From Dactylonectria macrodidyma (taxonomy: Eukaryota > Ascomycota > Sordariomycetes > Hypocreales > Nectriaceae), in NCBI GenBank assembly GCA_020744425.1, contig JAGMUV010000054.1, positions 1-64,000 on the forward strand: 64,000 nt of DNA. The letters are read 5' to 3'. Below the pieces are notes generated by a model, which did no database searches, was not told the DNA's origin, and was given only the letters and a program-made list of their open reading frames with translations. Of the stretch, positions 11,819-20,976 are shown piece after piece. The position numbers and the translations under genes were made by a program. The first letter of the stretch is position 1. Every line of letters starts with the position of its first letter.

Positions 11819-13660
11819 AGTCGCCCACCCTAGTTTTGGCCCACCCCTGGCTTTGGCCCGCTCTATTTAGCCTACATCGCACAACTGGTACATCGACGTA
11901 ACTAGGTCGCAACAAAGTCAAATTAAATGGTAAAAATACAAGGAAAATCGCATTTGGCGCTCTTTAGTCGCTTTCTTCGTCTGCACTTGAATCTCGCTCC
12001 ATATAGCGTTTTGTTGGTCGCCGATTGCGTCCCGACCGTCGAGCCAGTGCCGGCTCCTCTTCCGACTCAGAGCTACTCTCCCCCCCCACGATAATGACCT
12101 CTTGTACCGCATTTCTTGCCTTCCGAACACGTTGTTGAGGCTCTCGATTAGCTTGCGCAAGTATCTGCGCAAGGCTTGCAAAGCGCTCGTTCGGATCTTG
12201 GACGATTTTGCGACGTTTAGGCGGTTTTGCCTGGGCGAGTTGCACCCGCAAGCGTTCGATCTCACGGTCCCTTAGTATAACCTCCATCGCAACCTTATCC
12301 AACGCCGCAGCGGCTTTTCGAATAGACAGTCGTGAAGTGGGAGAGCCGCTCTTCTCAGCAAATAGCTTTACGACGTCGCCGCCGCGTTTTGGTGTTGAAA
12401 TATCCGAGGTGACACGTAGTGGTATAGCTGGCCGTTTAGCCACCACGACCCATCGAGAATTTAGAGGTTTGGCTACGTTTTTAGGGTATAAGCCTGTCGC
12501 CTTCCACCCGGATTGAACGTTTTCCTTTCGAAGACCAATTTCTCGAGCTTTCGCATAAAATTCGAGAAAGTTTGCCTTTCCAACCTTTGTCGTATCTGTC
12601 AAAGCCGTATGCTCGCCAACTAGCCTACGATAGGCCGTTTTTAAACTGGAAAAGCAGCCGAGATCCAAGGGCTGGAGGACATGGGAAGTATGAGCAGGGA
12701 AAAAGAGTAAGTGAACGTTGTTTAGGTAACACATAGTCATAAATTCGTCCGAGGTATGACTGCCGTGACCGTCGACGATAAGTAGGCGACTATCGGCTGG
12801 GTTCTCAGGTTGCGTTTGGGGTAAAAACACCTTCCCTAGCCACTCGACAGCAATATCATTGCTTGTCCACCCGTTTTCCGAAAAGGTAACATGCCAGCCA
12901 GGATGCTTAGCTAGGAAATCCTTCTTGAACCATTGTTCTTGGATACTTTTGGCCTTGAAGATGACCAGGGGGTTCAAAGCGACCCCGAGCGCCGAGATGC
13001 ACTCCACGATAGACGTCCAAGTCCGGGCATTTATCGTTTTGACTGGTACCGCGTTAGGATTCTCCTGCGAGGAGCCGATAACAAGCCCGTTAATGCCTTG
13101 GCCCTCCATAATGCCGCCCTCGTCGGCGTTGTACCTCCGCCGGGGAGGGATCCAGCTCACAGTCTCGTATAGGTTGAACAAGTGCCTGATATTATCCGGA
13201 GTGGCCGCATTTATACGTTTCCAGTCAGTTCGACGGCCTAACTTTGTCTTGACGGCTAAATGGCGCTCCACGAAGTGACTGGACCACTTCCTCCCTAGGG
13301 GCTTGTGGTCACCTTGTTGTTTAAGCACGCTGCTAGCGATTGCTCGCACTTGTGCGTGTGTTGGCGCGTAACCGAGGGCCTCCTGCCGCAAAATCCATTG
13401 CTTAAGATGTTCTTCCTGATTGGCTGTGAGCCGCTGCTGGTCGTCGTGTGCCGTACGTTGAGGTTGGGCACCATTAAGGCGGGCGCGAAGTGTTCCTCTT
13501 GGTACTCCATGGCGTGTGGCAGCGGCCCTGACGGCAACACCATTCCTGACGTCCACGATGGCGTTTTGTAGGTCCTGCTCTGTATATTCAGGCATTTCGA
13601 ACACGGAGAGGAAAATACGAAAGAAAGTAAGTCAATTGGTGAAAAATCCGATTTTTAACA
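11819..13660 (-). mobile_element. pogo/Fot1-type DNA transposon (right end lost)
   Basis: The left terminus AGTCGCCCACCCTAGTTTTG starts at 11819, directly after a TA dinucleotide in the LINE, as expected for TA-inserting Tc1/mariner/pogo elements. The same terminus, opposite orientation and also next to TA, is at 29039. No matching right terminus is visible before the hairpin tract at 13668, so the right end was lost or replaced. The element contains one intact transposase gene. Confidence 0.82.
11964..13604 (-). CDS. pogo-type DDE transposase, intact frame
   Basis: 546 residues without interruption. The N-terminus (about 5-45) is a psq-like helix-turn-helix, followed by a CENP-B-type DNA-binding helix-turn-helix (about 55-125). 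The DDE_1 core carries D161 (in NADEGG), D278 (LLIVDGHGSH) and D314 (HVLQPLDLGCF); the last two are 35 residues apart, the DD35D arrangement of Fot1/pogo. The tail is basic then acidic, with a leucine-rich stretch near 425-440 and the ending RRSGRNRRPTKRYMERD. It would cut and paste its own element at TA sites in the nucleus. The frame is intact, but the element lacks a visible right terminus, so it could at most act in trans. Confidence 0.93.
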   Translation of the reverse strand: MFEMPEYTEQDLQNAIVDVRNGVAVRAAATRHGVPRGTLRARLNGAQPQRTAHDDQQRLTANQEEHLKQWILRQEALGYAPTHAQVRAIASSVLKQQGDHKPLGRKWSSHFVERHLAVKTKLGRRTDWKRINAATPDNIRHLFNLYETVSWIPPRRRYNADEGGIMEGQGINGLVIGSSQENPNAVPVKTINARTWTSIVECISALGVALNPLVIFKAKSIQEQWFKKDFLAKHPGWHVTFSENGWTSNDIAVEWLGKVFLPQTQPENPADSRLLIVDGHGSHTSDEFMTMCYLNNVHLLFFPAHTSHVLQPLDLGCFSSLKTAYRRLVGEHTALTDTTKVGKANFLEFYAKAREIGLRKENVQSGWKATGLYPKNVAKPLNSRWVVVAKRPAIPLRVTSDISTPKRGGDVVKLFAEKSGSPTSRLSIRKAAAALDKVAMEVILRDREIERLRVQLAQAKPPKRRKIVQDPNERFASLAQILAQANREPQQRVRKARNAVQEVIIVGGESSSESEEEPALARRSGRNRRPTKRYMERDSSADEESD

Positions 13661-13667
13661 ATTTATT

Positions 13668-13874
13668 ATTCAGTCCGAAGGACTTTTATTCAGTCCGAAG
13701 GACTTTTATTCAGTCCGAAGGACTTTTATGCCTTTCGGTACGAAAGGTCTTCTTAAGCTCTGGGATTTTTCACCCCCGAAATTTGGCCCCCCCCCTGGCA
13801 AAATGCCTTTCGGTACGAAAGGTCTTCTTAAGCTCTGGGATTTCCACCCCCAAAATTTGGCCCCCCCTTGCAAA
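13668..13874. repeat. Hairpin tract: 3 x 20-bp unit then 2 x ~72-bp module
   Basis: Three tandem 20-bp units at 13668-13727 each contain the small inverted repeat AGTCCGAAGGACT. Two copies of a module of about 72 bp follow (13729-13797 and 13804-13872), each starting with the hairpin CCTTTCGGTACGAAAGG and ending in a C-tract. The module recurs reversed near 29899-29968 and 50950-51020. Confidence 0.9.
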
Positions 13875-13919
13875 ATTACCCGATTAAGCCATGCGCAACC
13901 GCACCTCCTAATTGGTCCT

Positions 13920-14095
13920 AATCCTCCCACTCTCATTTGCCCCAAATCCTCCCACTCTCATTTGACACAAATCCTCCCACTCTCATTTGACACAAATCCT
14001 CCCACTCTCATTTGACACAAATCCTCCCACTCTCTTTTGACACAAATCCTCCCACTCTCTTTTGACACAAATCCTCCCACTCTCTTTTGGCACAT
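13920..14095. repeat. 25-bp minisatellite, seven copies
   Basis: ATCCTCCCAC recurs exactly every 25 bases at 13921, 13946, 13971, 13996, 14021, 14046 and 14071. Later copies share CTCTTTTG against CTCATTTG in earlier ones. The unit resembles the Helitron subterminal stretch near 17495 (read reversed at about 29790). Confidence 0.93.
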
Positions 14096-14540
14096 GTGGA
14101 TGAGCTTCGAATTCACCCGCCCCCCCCCCCGAGATCAAGTGTAGAGAAGTCTTCATTGGCTGGGATTTTTCTGTTAAGAATCACGTGGGATTCATGTGAG
14201 CTTTTGATTTATAATAAAATGTCGTTGCTCTTGTCGTTTGCATTTTGTGAGATTCCTGCTTCTGCTCGAGTTAGGTGAAATCTATTATATTAGATCGGAT
14301 TTTTAATATATAATATATATATAGGAAACAGCGGATTAATTTTTCTCGAAATCTCATTATTGATCTCCTTTATACCTTTTGGAATACCCGGTAGCCACTT
14401 GGCGGACATGTTGGGTCTTTGGTGGATGTCTGGTGCTGAGAACCCCGCTTCAGACGTCATCATCGTCATCGAACGCGAACCGGGCGGGGGACATCATCGT
14501 CCCCCTGCGTAAAAGAGCCAGAACGGCCGGGGGCAATGGA
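14096..14540. other. AT-rich spacer before the Helitron-derived units
   Basis: No gene is supported. It includes a C-run at 14121-14130 and an AT-rich stretch near 14280-14360. Confidence 0.4.
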
Positions 14541-14617
14541 ATCGGAACAAAACACTCATCATCTATCAATACATACCTGACTGTTCCTTGGATTTGCTAT
14601 CTAAATTATAAACTATA

Positions 14618-15085
14618 TTATTGCTCGTATTGTGCGGATGGGTGCAATAATGATAACCGGGCCTCATTTAATGTTCCCCCGCACAATTGCTCCAGCCTAG
14701 CCTCGCCATCAAACATTTCCTGTGGTATTTTATTCTTGACTATATCCTCCACACGCGCCTTTGACAGCAATATAATACCATCCAGCGATTTGCACCGCGA
14801 TAGCTGCACATACAGGCTATATGGATCGCACTTTCGTGGCTCGAGTTGTCCAGTCTTGGTGTTCAGCTTTGTCCCGGTTCCTCGCAGCTCCAGCGCAATC
14901 TGGAGGAGTGTTTCGCCTTGGATTTTGTAATCGGTGCATGCGAATGCCGCAGTGCAGGGAAGTCCTCGGCGGCTCACATTATGCCTCTGCCAAGGCCTCT
15001 TCTTGACCCTCGTCTTCTTTTCGATTGGTATTTGGGCACCCGTTGGAGTAGTGCCAAGCGGAAGTCGAAGTGCAGCTTTAGTTGA
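14618..15085 (-). pseudogene. Helitron helicase C-terminal fragment (unit A)
   Basis: About 150 codons match the last part of the H2 helicase: a Lys-rich IPIEKK...RVKKRPWQRHN stretch, then SRRGLPCTAAFACTDYKIQG and the terminal SRCKSLDGI helicase motif (motif VI region of Pif1-like enzymes), ending like H2 at SAQY. It lacks everything upstream, including Walker A and B, so it cannot be an active helicase. Upstream sequence switches abruptly to the captured plus-strand fragment at about 15085. Confidence 0.88.
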
Positions 15086-15109
15086 CGTCTAATCGATTTT
15101 TAGTGCCGC

Positions 15110-16170
15110 CAAGGATCGGTCGTGGTTTGGCGCCGACTACACACCTCTCAACTCCACGGTCGGCCACTTGATTGGGGGGATTCAAACGCCCGGTTGTGGG
15201 GATTGGCACGGTCGGACTTCCGGTCAAACGAAGTCCGAGGGCGACTGGTCCGCGATCCCGTGGCATCCTATGACTGCGCAACGTCCTTCACATCCCCACA
15301 GGCATCTGTAATGTCATTGGAAGTCCGATTCTAGACGAATACGATATCCATACGGGATCTAGTGTGCAAAACACAAAAGGCACCATCATCGATAAACAGG
15401 GTCGGACCGTTGCCTACTTTGACCCCCACGGCAAATTCTTCCAGGTGAGGTTCAGCAGTCCACCGGTTGGGCCTCGGGTTGGCCCTATGCCCTTTGATCC
15501 GTCGGCAATGTACTGGATGAACGTGCGATGGGCCGACAGTGAGCGGGAGAAATGGGAGGCATCGCGTGCCGGCCAAGACCTGCAGCCGGCGGAGGTAGGC
15601 CCACTTTCTGTTGAAATGAGAAGATTCAAGTTGCTTAATTCATCCTGAATGTACAGTAGGGGAACCACTGTTTATGTACAGGTATGATCTCTTGTAGAAT
15701 GTTCCTCCTTCTTCCACACCTTGCCACCGACTTGGTCGCCTCACACTTGTGATTTCCAACACTTTCGACCGAGGAAATGCAGTGGCTCAAGAAACACTGG
15801 GGCAGTGAATTCAGGTTTCTAGCGAGCGACGGTCTCAACATCAACAAGGAAGAGGATCGCGAAGAGGGTCGTAGTATCCTCCGGGCCATCCTGGCCGACA
15901 GTGAGGACAGCGACGACAGCGACGACAGCGATATCGGTCGGGACTACCCTAACGATGGCCGCCCAGAGGGGCAGCTAGCTGACTAGTATTTTGACGCCGA
16001 CGAACTCAAGTTCATCAAGAAGCATTAAGGTGACTCGCTAACATTCATGTCCAGCTTTGGGCTGAAATTCTACAAGACCGAAGACTGCGAAGAGGCCAAG
16101 TCTATTGTTAGTAGCATGATGCATCCCGATAACGACGACTACGCATCCGATTAGGGAGTGAAGGACGACT
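15110..16170 (+). pseudogene. Captured host-gene fragment, retropepsin/Copia-like (unit A)
   Basis: The plus strand reads piecewise as DRSWFGADYTPLNSTVGHL, then a Gly-rich GIGTVGLPVK stretch, LRNVLHIPTGICNVIGSP and an acidic C-terminal part with ELKFIKKH and FGLKFYKTEDCEEAK. LRNVLHIP...NVIGSP resembles the region after the retropepsin in Copia-type polyproteins (gag-pre-integrase), also found in single-copy fungal proteins. The frame is broken by an extra C near 15192, TGA near 15270, TAG near 15985, TAA near 16026 and TAG near 16152. It lies antisense to the helicase fragment inside the unit. The family match is from memory and moderate. Confidence 0.6.
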
Positions 16171-16868
16171 TCCAGCAAGAAGCCGGTCGGCTTAACAAGT
16201 TGGTACATGTCAGACTGTCGGCAATAGGGGAGGGCTAAGGGGGAACCCCAGGTCCAGCAGAGGCTAGAGCAACTGAGCGAAGAGACGACCCGGGGCTGCC
16301 GGGCAGATAAGTCGTGGGACTGGCTAGGAAGAATATTAAGAGCGTGGATATGCATTTTAACTGTGACGTAGGTGGCAGGGCACCATTAATCATCCCCCCT
16401 TTCCCCTTTTCCTCTTCCTATTCTTAGCTGAACCTAAATAAAGTAAAGAGTAAGATGCTTCTTGCTTTCCCATGTGCTAACGTTTTGGCCAATCCTTTGT
16501 ACTCATGGAAAAAGCAAATCTGTTCACCATCTAACTATCTTAATTGATCAATTCAATTGTGCGAGTATCCACATCGGCAGGGATAGTAGCTCTTGGCTGA
16601 AAATGTTGGATGGAGATCGGCGATGCCACATCCTCTCTGCGCAATGAAATACAGCATCTTTACCAAGTGGTATCAATCTTCGCATTGTATATACGATATC
16701 ATTTAATGTATCGTAAATATCAGATGTGTCTCTTCTTTGTTCTGTACATTTGCCTGCCAACCTTGCAGGCTTATCTTACAATTGCTCTCCCTCTCTCTCT
16801 CTCTCACAAAGTCGTAATCTTAACTGCTCTCCCATTTTTTATTGAAATATTTGCTAGTTCAATATATC

Positions 16869-16934
16869 ATGTCTTCATCAACTTCTACCTCAACTTCTAC
16901 CTCAACTTCAGCTTCTTATAACTACTCAAATTGA
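16869..16934 (+). pseudogene. Remnant start of the Helitron second gene (21 codons)
   Basis: The first codons are the Ser/Thr-rich start of the H2 second gene (MSSSTSTSTST), preceded by the same AATATATCATG context. The sequence then jumps to what in H2 lies beyond that gene's stop, giving a 21-residue frame ending YNYSN. In unit B the ATG is lost (CAAG). It is a deletion scar, not a designed small gene. Confidence 0.7.
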
Positions 16935-17520
16935 CAATTTTCCCTCTTTGGTATTGTGATCTCTGCTAGTCTCAGTCCCCTGATCCCTGTCTCAATTATT
17001 CCCCCTCACCCTATTGGCTAGGCCTCTTAGTTCCGCATTAAACTCTTCAAATCGTGCCACTCAAAATGGTGCCTGCTCCGCAACGTCTGCTGCATAGGTC
17101 TTATTGGCTACGCAAAACAAAGGTAACACACACACACGCGCCCTATTGGCTAAGTCTCTTCATCCACCTACCTAGAGCTGACCACTTAAAACCGCGCCCT
17201 CTTCTCAACACGTGCAGCAACCCACTAGTAAAACAAGCTCTGGTTGCAAGCTTCGTACCGAAAGGCTACTCAGCGCAAGGGAGCCGCCAACTTGCCCACC
17301 ACGCCCAGCTTCCAACTTCCAACTTCCCCCGGCGGACGTGCGCCTTCCCCTGTTACCCGATTCGGAAGCGCAACTGCACCTCCTGTTGGCAATGCGCACA
17401 TGTGAATTCTCATTCGCTCTCTGAGACTAAGCGCAACTCCACCTCCTGTTGGCCCGGATTAACCCAATCCGAATGCCCCCCAGAGGTGCCAATCTTCCCT
17501 TCCTCATTTGGCAAATCCCC

Positions 17521-17855
17521 GTGCCTTTGACACCAACATAATACCATCCAGCGATTTGCACCGCGATAGCTGCACATACAGGCTATATGGATCGCACTTT
17601 CCGGGCTCGAGTTGTCCAGTCTTGGTATTCAGCTTTGTCCCGGTTCCTCGCAGCTCCAGCGCAATCTGGAGGAGGGTTTCGCCTTGGATTTTGTAATCGG
17701 TGCATGCGAATGCCGCAGTGCAGGGAAGTCCTCGTCGGCTCACATTATGCCTCTGCCAAGGCCTCTTCTTGACCCTCTTCTTCTTTTCCATTGGTATTTG
17801 GGCACCCGTTGGAGTAGTGGCCAAGCGGAAGTCGAAGTGCAGCTTTAGTTGACGT
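17521..17855 (-). pseudogene. Helitron helicase C-terminal fragment (unit B)
   Basis: Nearly identical to the unit A fragment but shorter: the last codons after LVSKARG are replaced by the end of unit A at the junction. About 105 codons remain, without ATPase motifs. Confidence 0.86.
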
Positions 17856-17884
17856 CTAATCGATTTTTAGTGCCACCAAGGATC

Positions 17885-18922
17885 GGTCGTGGTTTGGCGC
17901 CGACTACACACCTCTCAACTCCACGGTCGGCCACTTGATGGGGGGGATTCAAACGCCGGTTGTGGGGATTGGCACGGTCGGACTTCCGGTCAAACGAAGT
18001 CCGAGGGCGACTGGTCCGCGATCCCGTGGCATCCTATGACCCTGCGCAACGTCCTTCACATCCCCACAGGCATCTGTAATGTCATTGGAAGTCCGATTCT
18101 AGACGAATACGATATCCATACGGGATCTAGTGTGCAAAACACAAAAGGCACCATCATCGATAAACAGGGTAGGACCGTTGCCTACTTTGACCCCCACGGC
18201 AAATTCTTCCAGGTGAGGTTCAGCGGTCCACCGGTTGGGCCTCGGGTTGGCCCTATGCCCTTTGATCCGTCGGCAATGTACTGGATGAACGTGCGATGGG
18301 CCGACGGTGAGCGGGAGAAATGGGAGGCATCGCGTGCCGGCCAAGACCTGCAGCCGGCGGAGGTAGGCCCACTTTCTGTTAAAATGAGAAGATTCAAGTT
18401 GCTTAATTCATCCTGAATGTACAGTAGGGGAACCACTGTTTATGTACAGGTATGATCTCTTGTAGAATGTTCCTCCTTCTTCCACACCTTGCCACCGACT
18501 TGGTCGCCTCACACTGGTGATTTCCAACACTTTCGACCGAGGAAATGCAGTGGCTCAAGAAACACTGGGGCAGTGAATTCAGGTTTCTAGCGAGCGACGG
18601 TCTCAACATCAACAAGGAAGAGGATCGCGAAGAGGGTCGTAGTATCCTCCGGGCCATCCTGGCCGGCAGTGAGGACAGCGACGACAGCGACGACAGCGAT
18701 ATCTGTCGGGACTACCCTAACGATGACCGCCCAGAGGGGCAGCTAGCTGACTAGTATTTTGACGCCGACGAACTCAAGTTCATCAAGAAGCATTAAGGTG
18801 ACTCGCTAACATTCATGTCTAGCTTTGGGCTGAAATTCTACAAGACCGAAGACTGCGAAGAGGCTAAGTCTATTGTTAGTAGCATGATGCATCCCGATAA
18901 CGACGACTACGCATCCGATTAG
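17885..18922 (+). pseudogene. Captured host-gene fragment (unit B)
   Basis: Near-identical copy of the unit A fragment. Here the extra C at the 15192-equivalent is absent, so the N-terminal part stays open longer, but an indel around 18040 shifts the frame between RGIL and LRNVLHIP. The acidic C-terminal part has the same in-frame stops. Because the two copies differ in their lesions, comparison recovers the parental order of segments. Confidence 0.6.
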
Positions 18923-19583
18923 GGAGATGTGTCTCCTCTTTGTTATGTACATTTGCCTGCCAACCTTGCAGGCTTATCTTACAATTGCTCTCTCTCTCTC
19001 TCTCACACACAGAGTAGTAATCTTAACTGCTCTCCCATTTTTTATTGAAATATTTGCTAGTTCAATATATCCAAGTCTTCATCAACTTCTACCTCAACTT
19101 CTACCTCAACTTCAGCTTCTTATAACTACTCAAATTGACAATTTTCCCTCTTTGGTATTGTGATCTCTGCTAGTCTAAGTCCCCTGATCCCTGTCTCAAT
19201 TATTCACCCTCACCCTGTTGGCTAGGTCTCTTAGTTCCGCATTAAGCTCTTCAAATCGTGCCATTCAAAATGGTGCCTGCTCCTCAAAGCCTGCTGCGTA
19301 CGTCTTAGTCTTATTGGCTACGCAAAATAAAGGTAACACACACACGCGCCCTATTGGCCAAGTCTCTTCATCCACCCACCCAGAGCCGACCACTTAAAAC
19401 CGCGCACTCTTCTCAACACGTGCAGCAACCCACTAGTAAAACAGCCATACAGGCTCTTGTTGCAAGCTTCGTACCGAAAGGCTACTCAGCGCAAGGGAGC
19501 CGCCAACTTGCCCATCACGCCCAGCTTCCAACTTCCAACGTCCCCCGGCGGACGTGCGCCTTCCCCTGTGCCTTGAGGAACGA

Positions 19584-20260
19584 AAGGTCTATGCCCCGCC
19601 CCCGACTGACTTTAAAAGAACTCCTCTCATTGGTCGGTTTCATGTCTCCACTCAACGGGGATTGGTCAGACCCCCGTACCTCGAAAATCGTCATCCAGCC
19701 ACCGCAGAACCCCGCACCCCAGAGGGCTCAACGCAGAAACCTGCTATTACCTGTCGTCCAGATGCGCCTGAGTCCGATTCAATCACGGCCCTCGCGTCAG
19801 ACTCGCCCCGACCGCATCGCAACTAGCTTTTCCTCTGATCAGGTGAATAGCTGGATAAAGTCAAATAATCCGTAGCATCCGGACCGTCTCGGTTGTCCGA
19901 GACGGTCCGAGGTCATCGTCAGTCTCTTCATCTATATAAGTGTCGCAGTGTAGGCATGATCTTCACGGCCTCAGGAAACCACTGCGTTAGTAATCTAGCT
20001 GTACCGGTATGCTTTAACTCTGCGGGATGGAGTACCCCGCACCAAAAAGACAACCTCAGACAACAATCAATCAACACATTGCTGCTGCTCATCATATTCA
20101 CTTTAACCCTTTAAGCACGCTCAGTGCGACAATAAGACTGACCCAAAAACCCTCATTAGATAGGAATAGCAAGAGCTTCTCACACACATGATCACTTCCA
20201 TCTCCTAGATGCAATAATTATGCATCGACAAGTAGCGACCTCCTGAAGCCACAAATTGAC
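19584..20260. other. Spacer between unit B and H1
   Basis: No gene is supported. It includes a short palindromic tract GACGGTCTCGG...CCGAGACGGTC near 19884-19907 and a copy of the CTCAACGGGGATTGGTCAG motif near 19648, related to the 30-bp repeat at 20791. Confidence 0.5.
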
Positions 20261-20262
20261 TA

Positions 20263-20478
20263 CCGTAGAAACTCGAGAAATTCAGCCTCTTGGCAAAGTG
20301 GGGTTTTGCTCCATTATGCACGTTTAAGCCCCTAGTGCGCAGCCACGCCCATAATCAATCCAATTACACACGCAGAAGCTGTTTTTATCTCCTCCTTATA
20401 TCCAGAGCAGCCATTGGTCAGTCGTGCATCTGACTGTATCCACTTTGCCAAGAGGCTGAATTTCTCGAGTTTCTACGG
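20263..20478. mobile_element. Small TA-flanked inverted-repeat element (MITE-like)
   Basis: The sequence at 20261-20301 is the exact reverse complement of 20440-20480 (41 bp including flanking TA). The arms begin CCGTAGAAACTCGAGAAATT. TA on both sides and a 216-bp body without coding capacity fit a Tc1/mariner-type MITE. Confidence 0.75.
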
Positions 20479-20719
20479 TACCATATCTATTGGCCGTCCA
20501 TTGCACGACATTTTTCAGTCTTGCATTGTGTTTCATGACCCCTCACTTCCTACACCACCTCAAGGAGGCTGCCGGGATACCCCTAGCAACATCAATATTT
20601 GCACTTTACATTTCCGTTTCCATCCAACACATCTCTATCTATCTCGACCTATCGCTGTCTCTACCTATCGCTGCTCTGGCAAACTGCCATAGCCGACTTC
20701 GTTCCTCAAGGCTCTATGC

Positions 20720-20739
20720 GCAAGCCGCGACCGGCTTGC
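20720..20739. repeat. 8-bp stem hairpin (GCAAGCCG/CGGCTTGC)
   Basis: A perfect 8-bp stem with loop CGAC, followed by CTCTCCTGT and preceded 8 bases upstream by TCGTTCCTCAAGGC. The same arrangement with a changed stem is at 50670-50689. Confidence 0.75.
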
Positions 20740-20790
20740 CTCTCCTGTTACGACGATAACTTCTTACCACGATAACTTGAATTGAAAAGC

Positions 20791-20870
20791 TCCACTCGAC
20801 GTGGATTGGTCAGATGCGTCTCCACTCGACGTGGATTGGTCAGGTGCGTCTCCACTCAACATGGATTGGA
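20791..20870. repeat. 30-bp tandem repeat, ~2.7 copies
   Basis: TCCACTCGACGTGGATTGGT starts at 20791 and 20821, and a diverged copy at 20851. Although open in frame with the H1 gene, it lies upstream of the likely start at 20977 and probably is not translated. Confidence 0.9.
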
Positions 20871-20976
20871 TTTACAGTCCTGCCTGGTGTCATGCCAACG
20901 ACGTGCGTCGCTAGCGCACGGTCCTTCTTCATTCTCATTCTTCCTCATCAAACCGTCCCTCCAATCCAACATACTC

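Larger units (their letters stand above)
14540..17520 (-). mobile_element. Helitron-derived unit A (internally deleted, gene-capturing)
   Basis: Read on the minus strand, the order matches H2 (29.7-40.7 kb): left-end sequence (about 17400-16930), the first codons of the second gene (16869), the intergenic stretch (about 16860-16440), then a captured host fragment where the rest of H2 should be, then the end of the helicase gene (15085-14618). Unit B is its tandem neighbour: 14740-16156 repeats almost identically at 17530-18922, and 16722-17345 at about 18925-19567. Confidence 0.75.
17521..19583 (-). mobile_element. Helitron-derived unit B (tandem copy of unit A)
   Basis: Joined head-to-tail to unit A near 17515. 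It carries the same helicase tail, captured fragment and left-end sequence, with about 560 bp (unit A 16157-16721) deleted. It ends near 19570-19583 at the recurrent motif GCCTTGAGGAACGA. Confidence 0.72.

Noticed and set aside
13920..14095. CRISPR-like array
   Set aside because: Units are contiguous without spacers and the host is a fungus; it is a minisatellite.
15331..15668. Minus-strand frames of 81-84 codons repeated in units A and B
   Set aside because: They repeat only because the unit is duplicated; the plus strand carries the recognisable protein.
20782..20976. Longer N-terminus for the H1 gene
   Set aside because: The extra codons are translated 30-bp tandem repeat; the Met at 20977 precedes the zinc-binding start typical of the protein.
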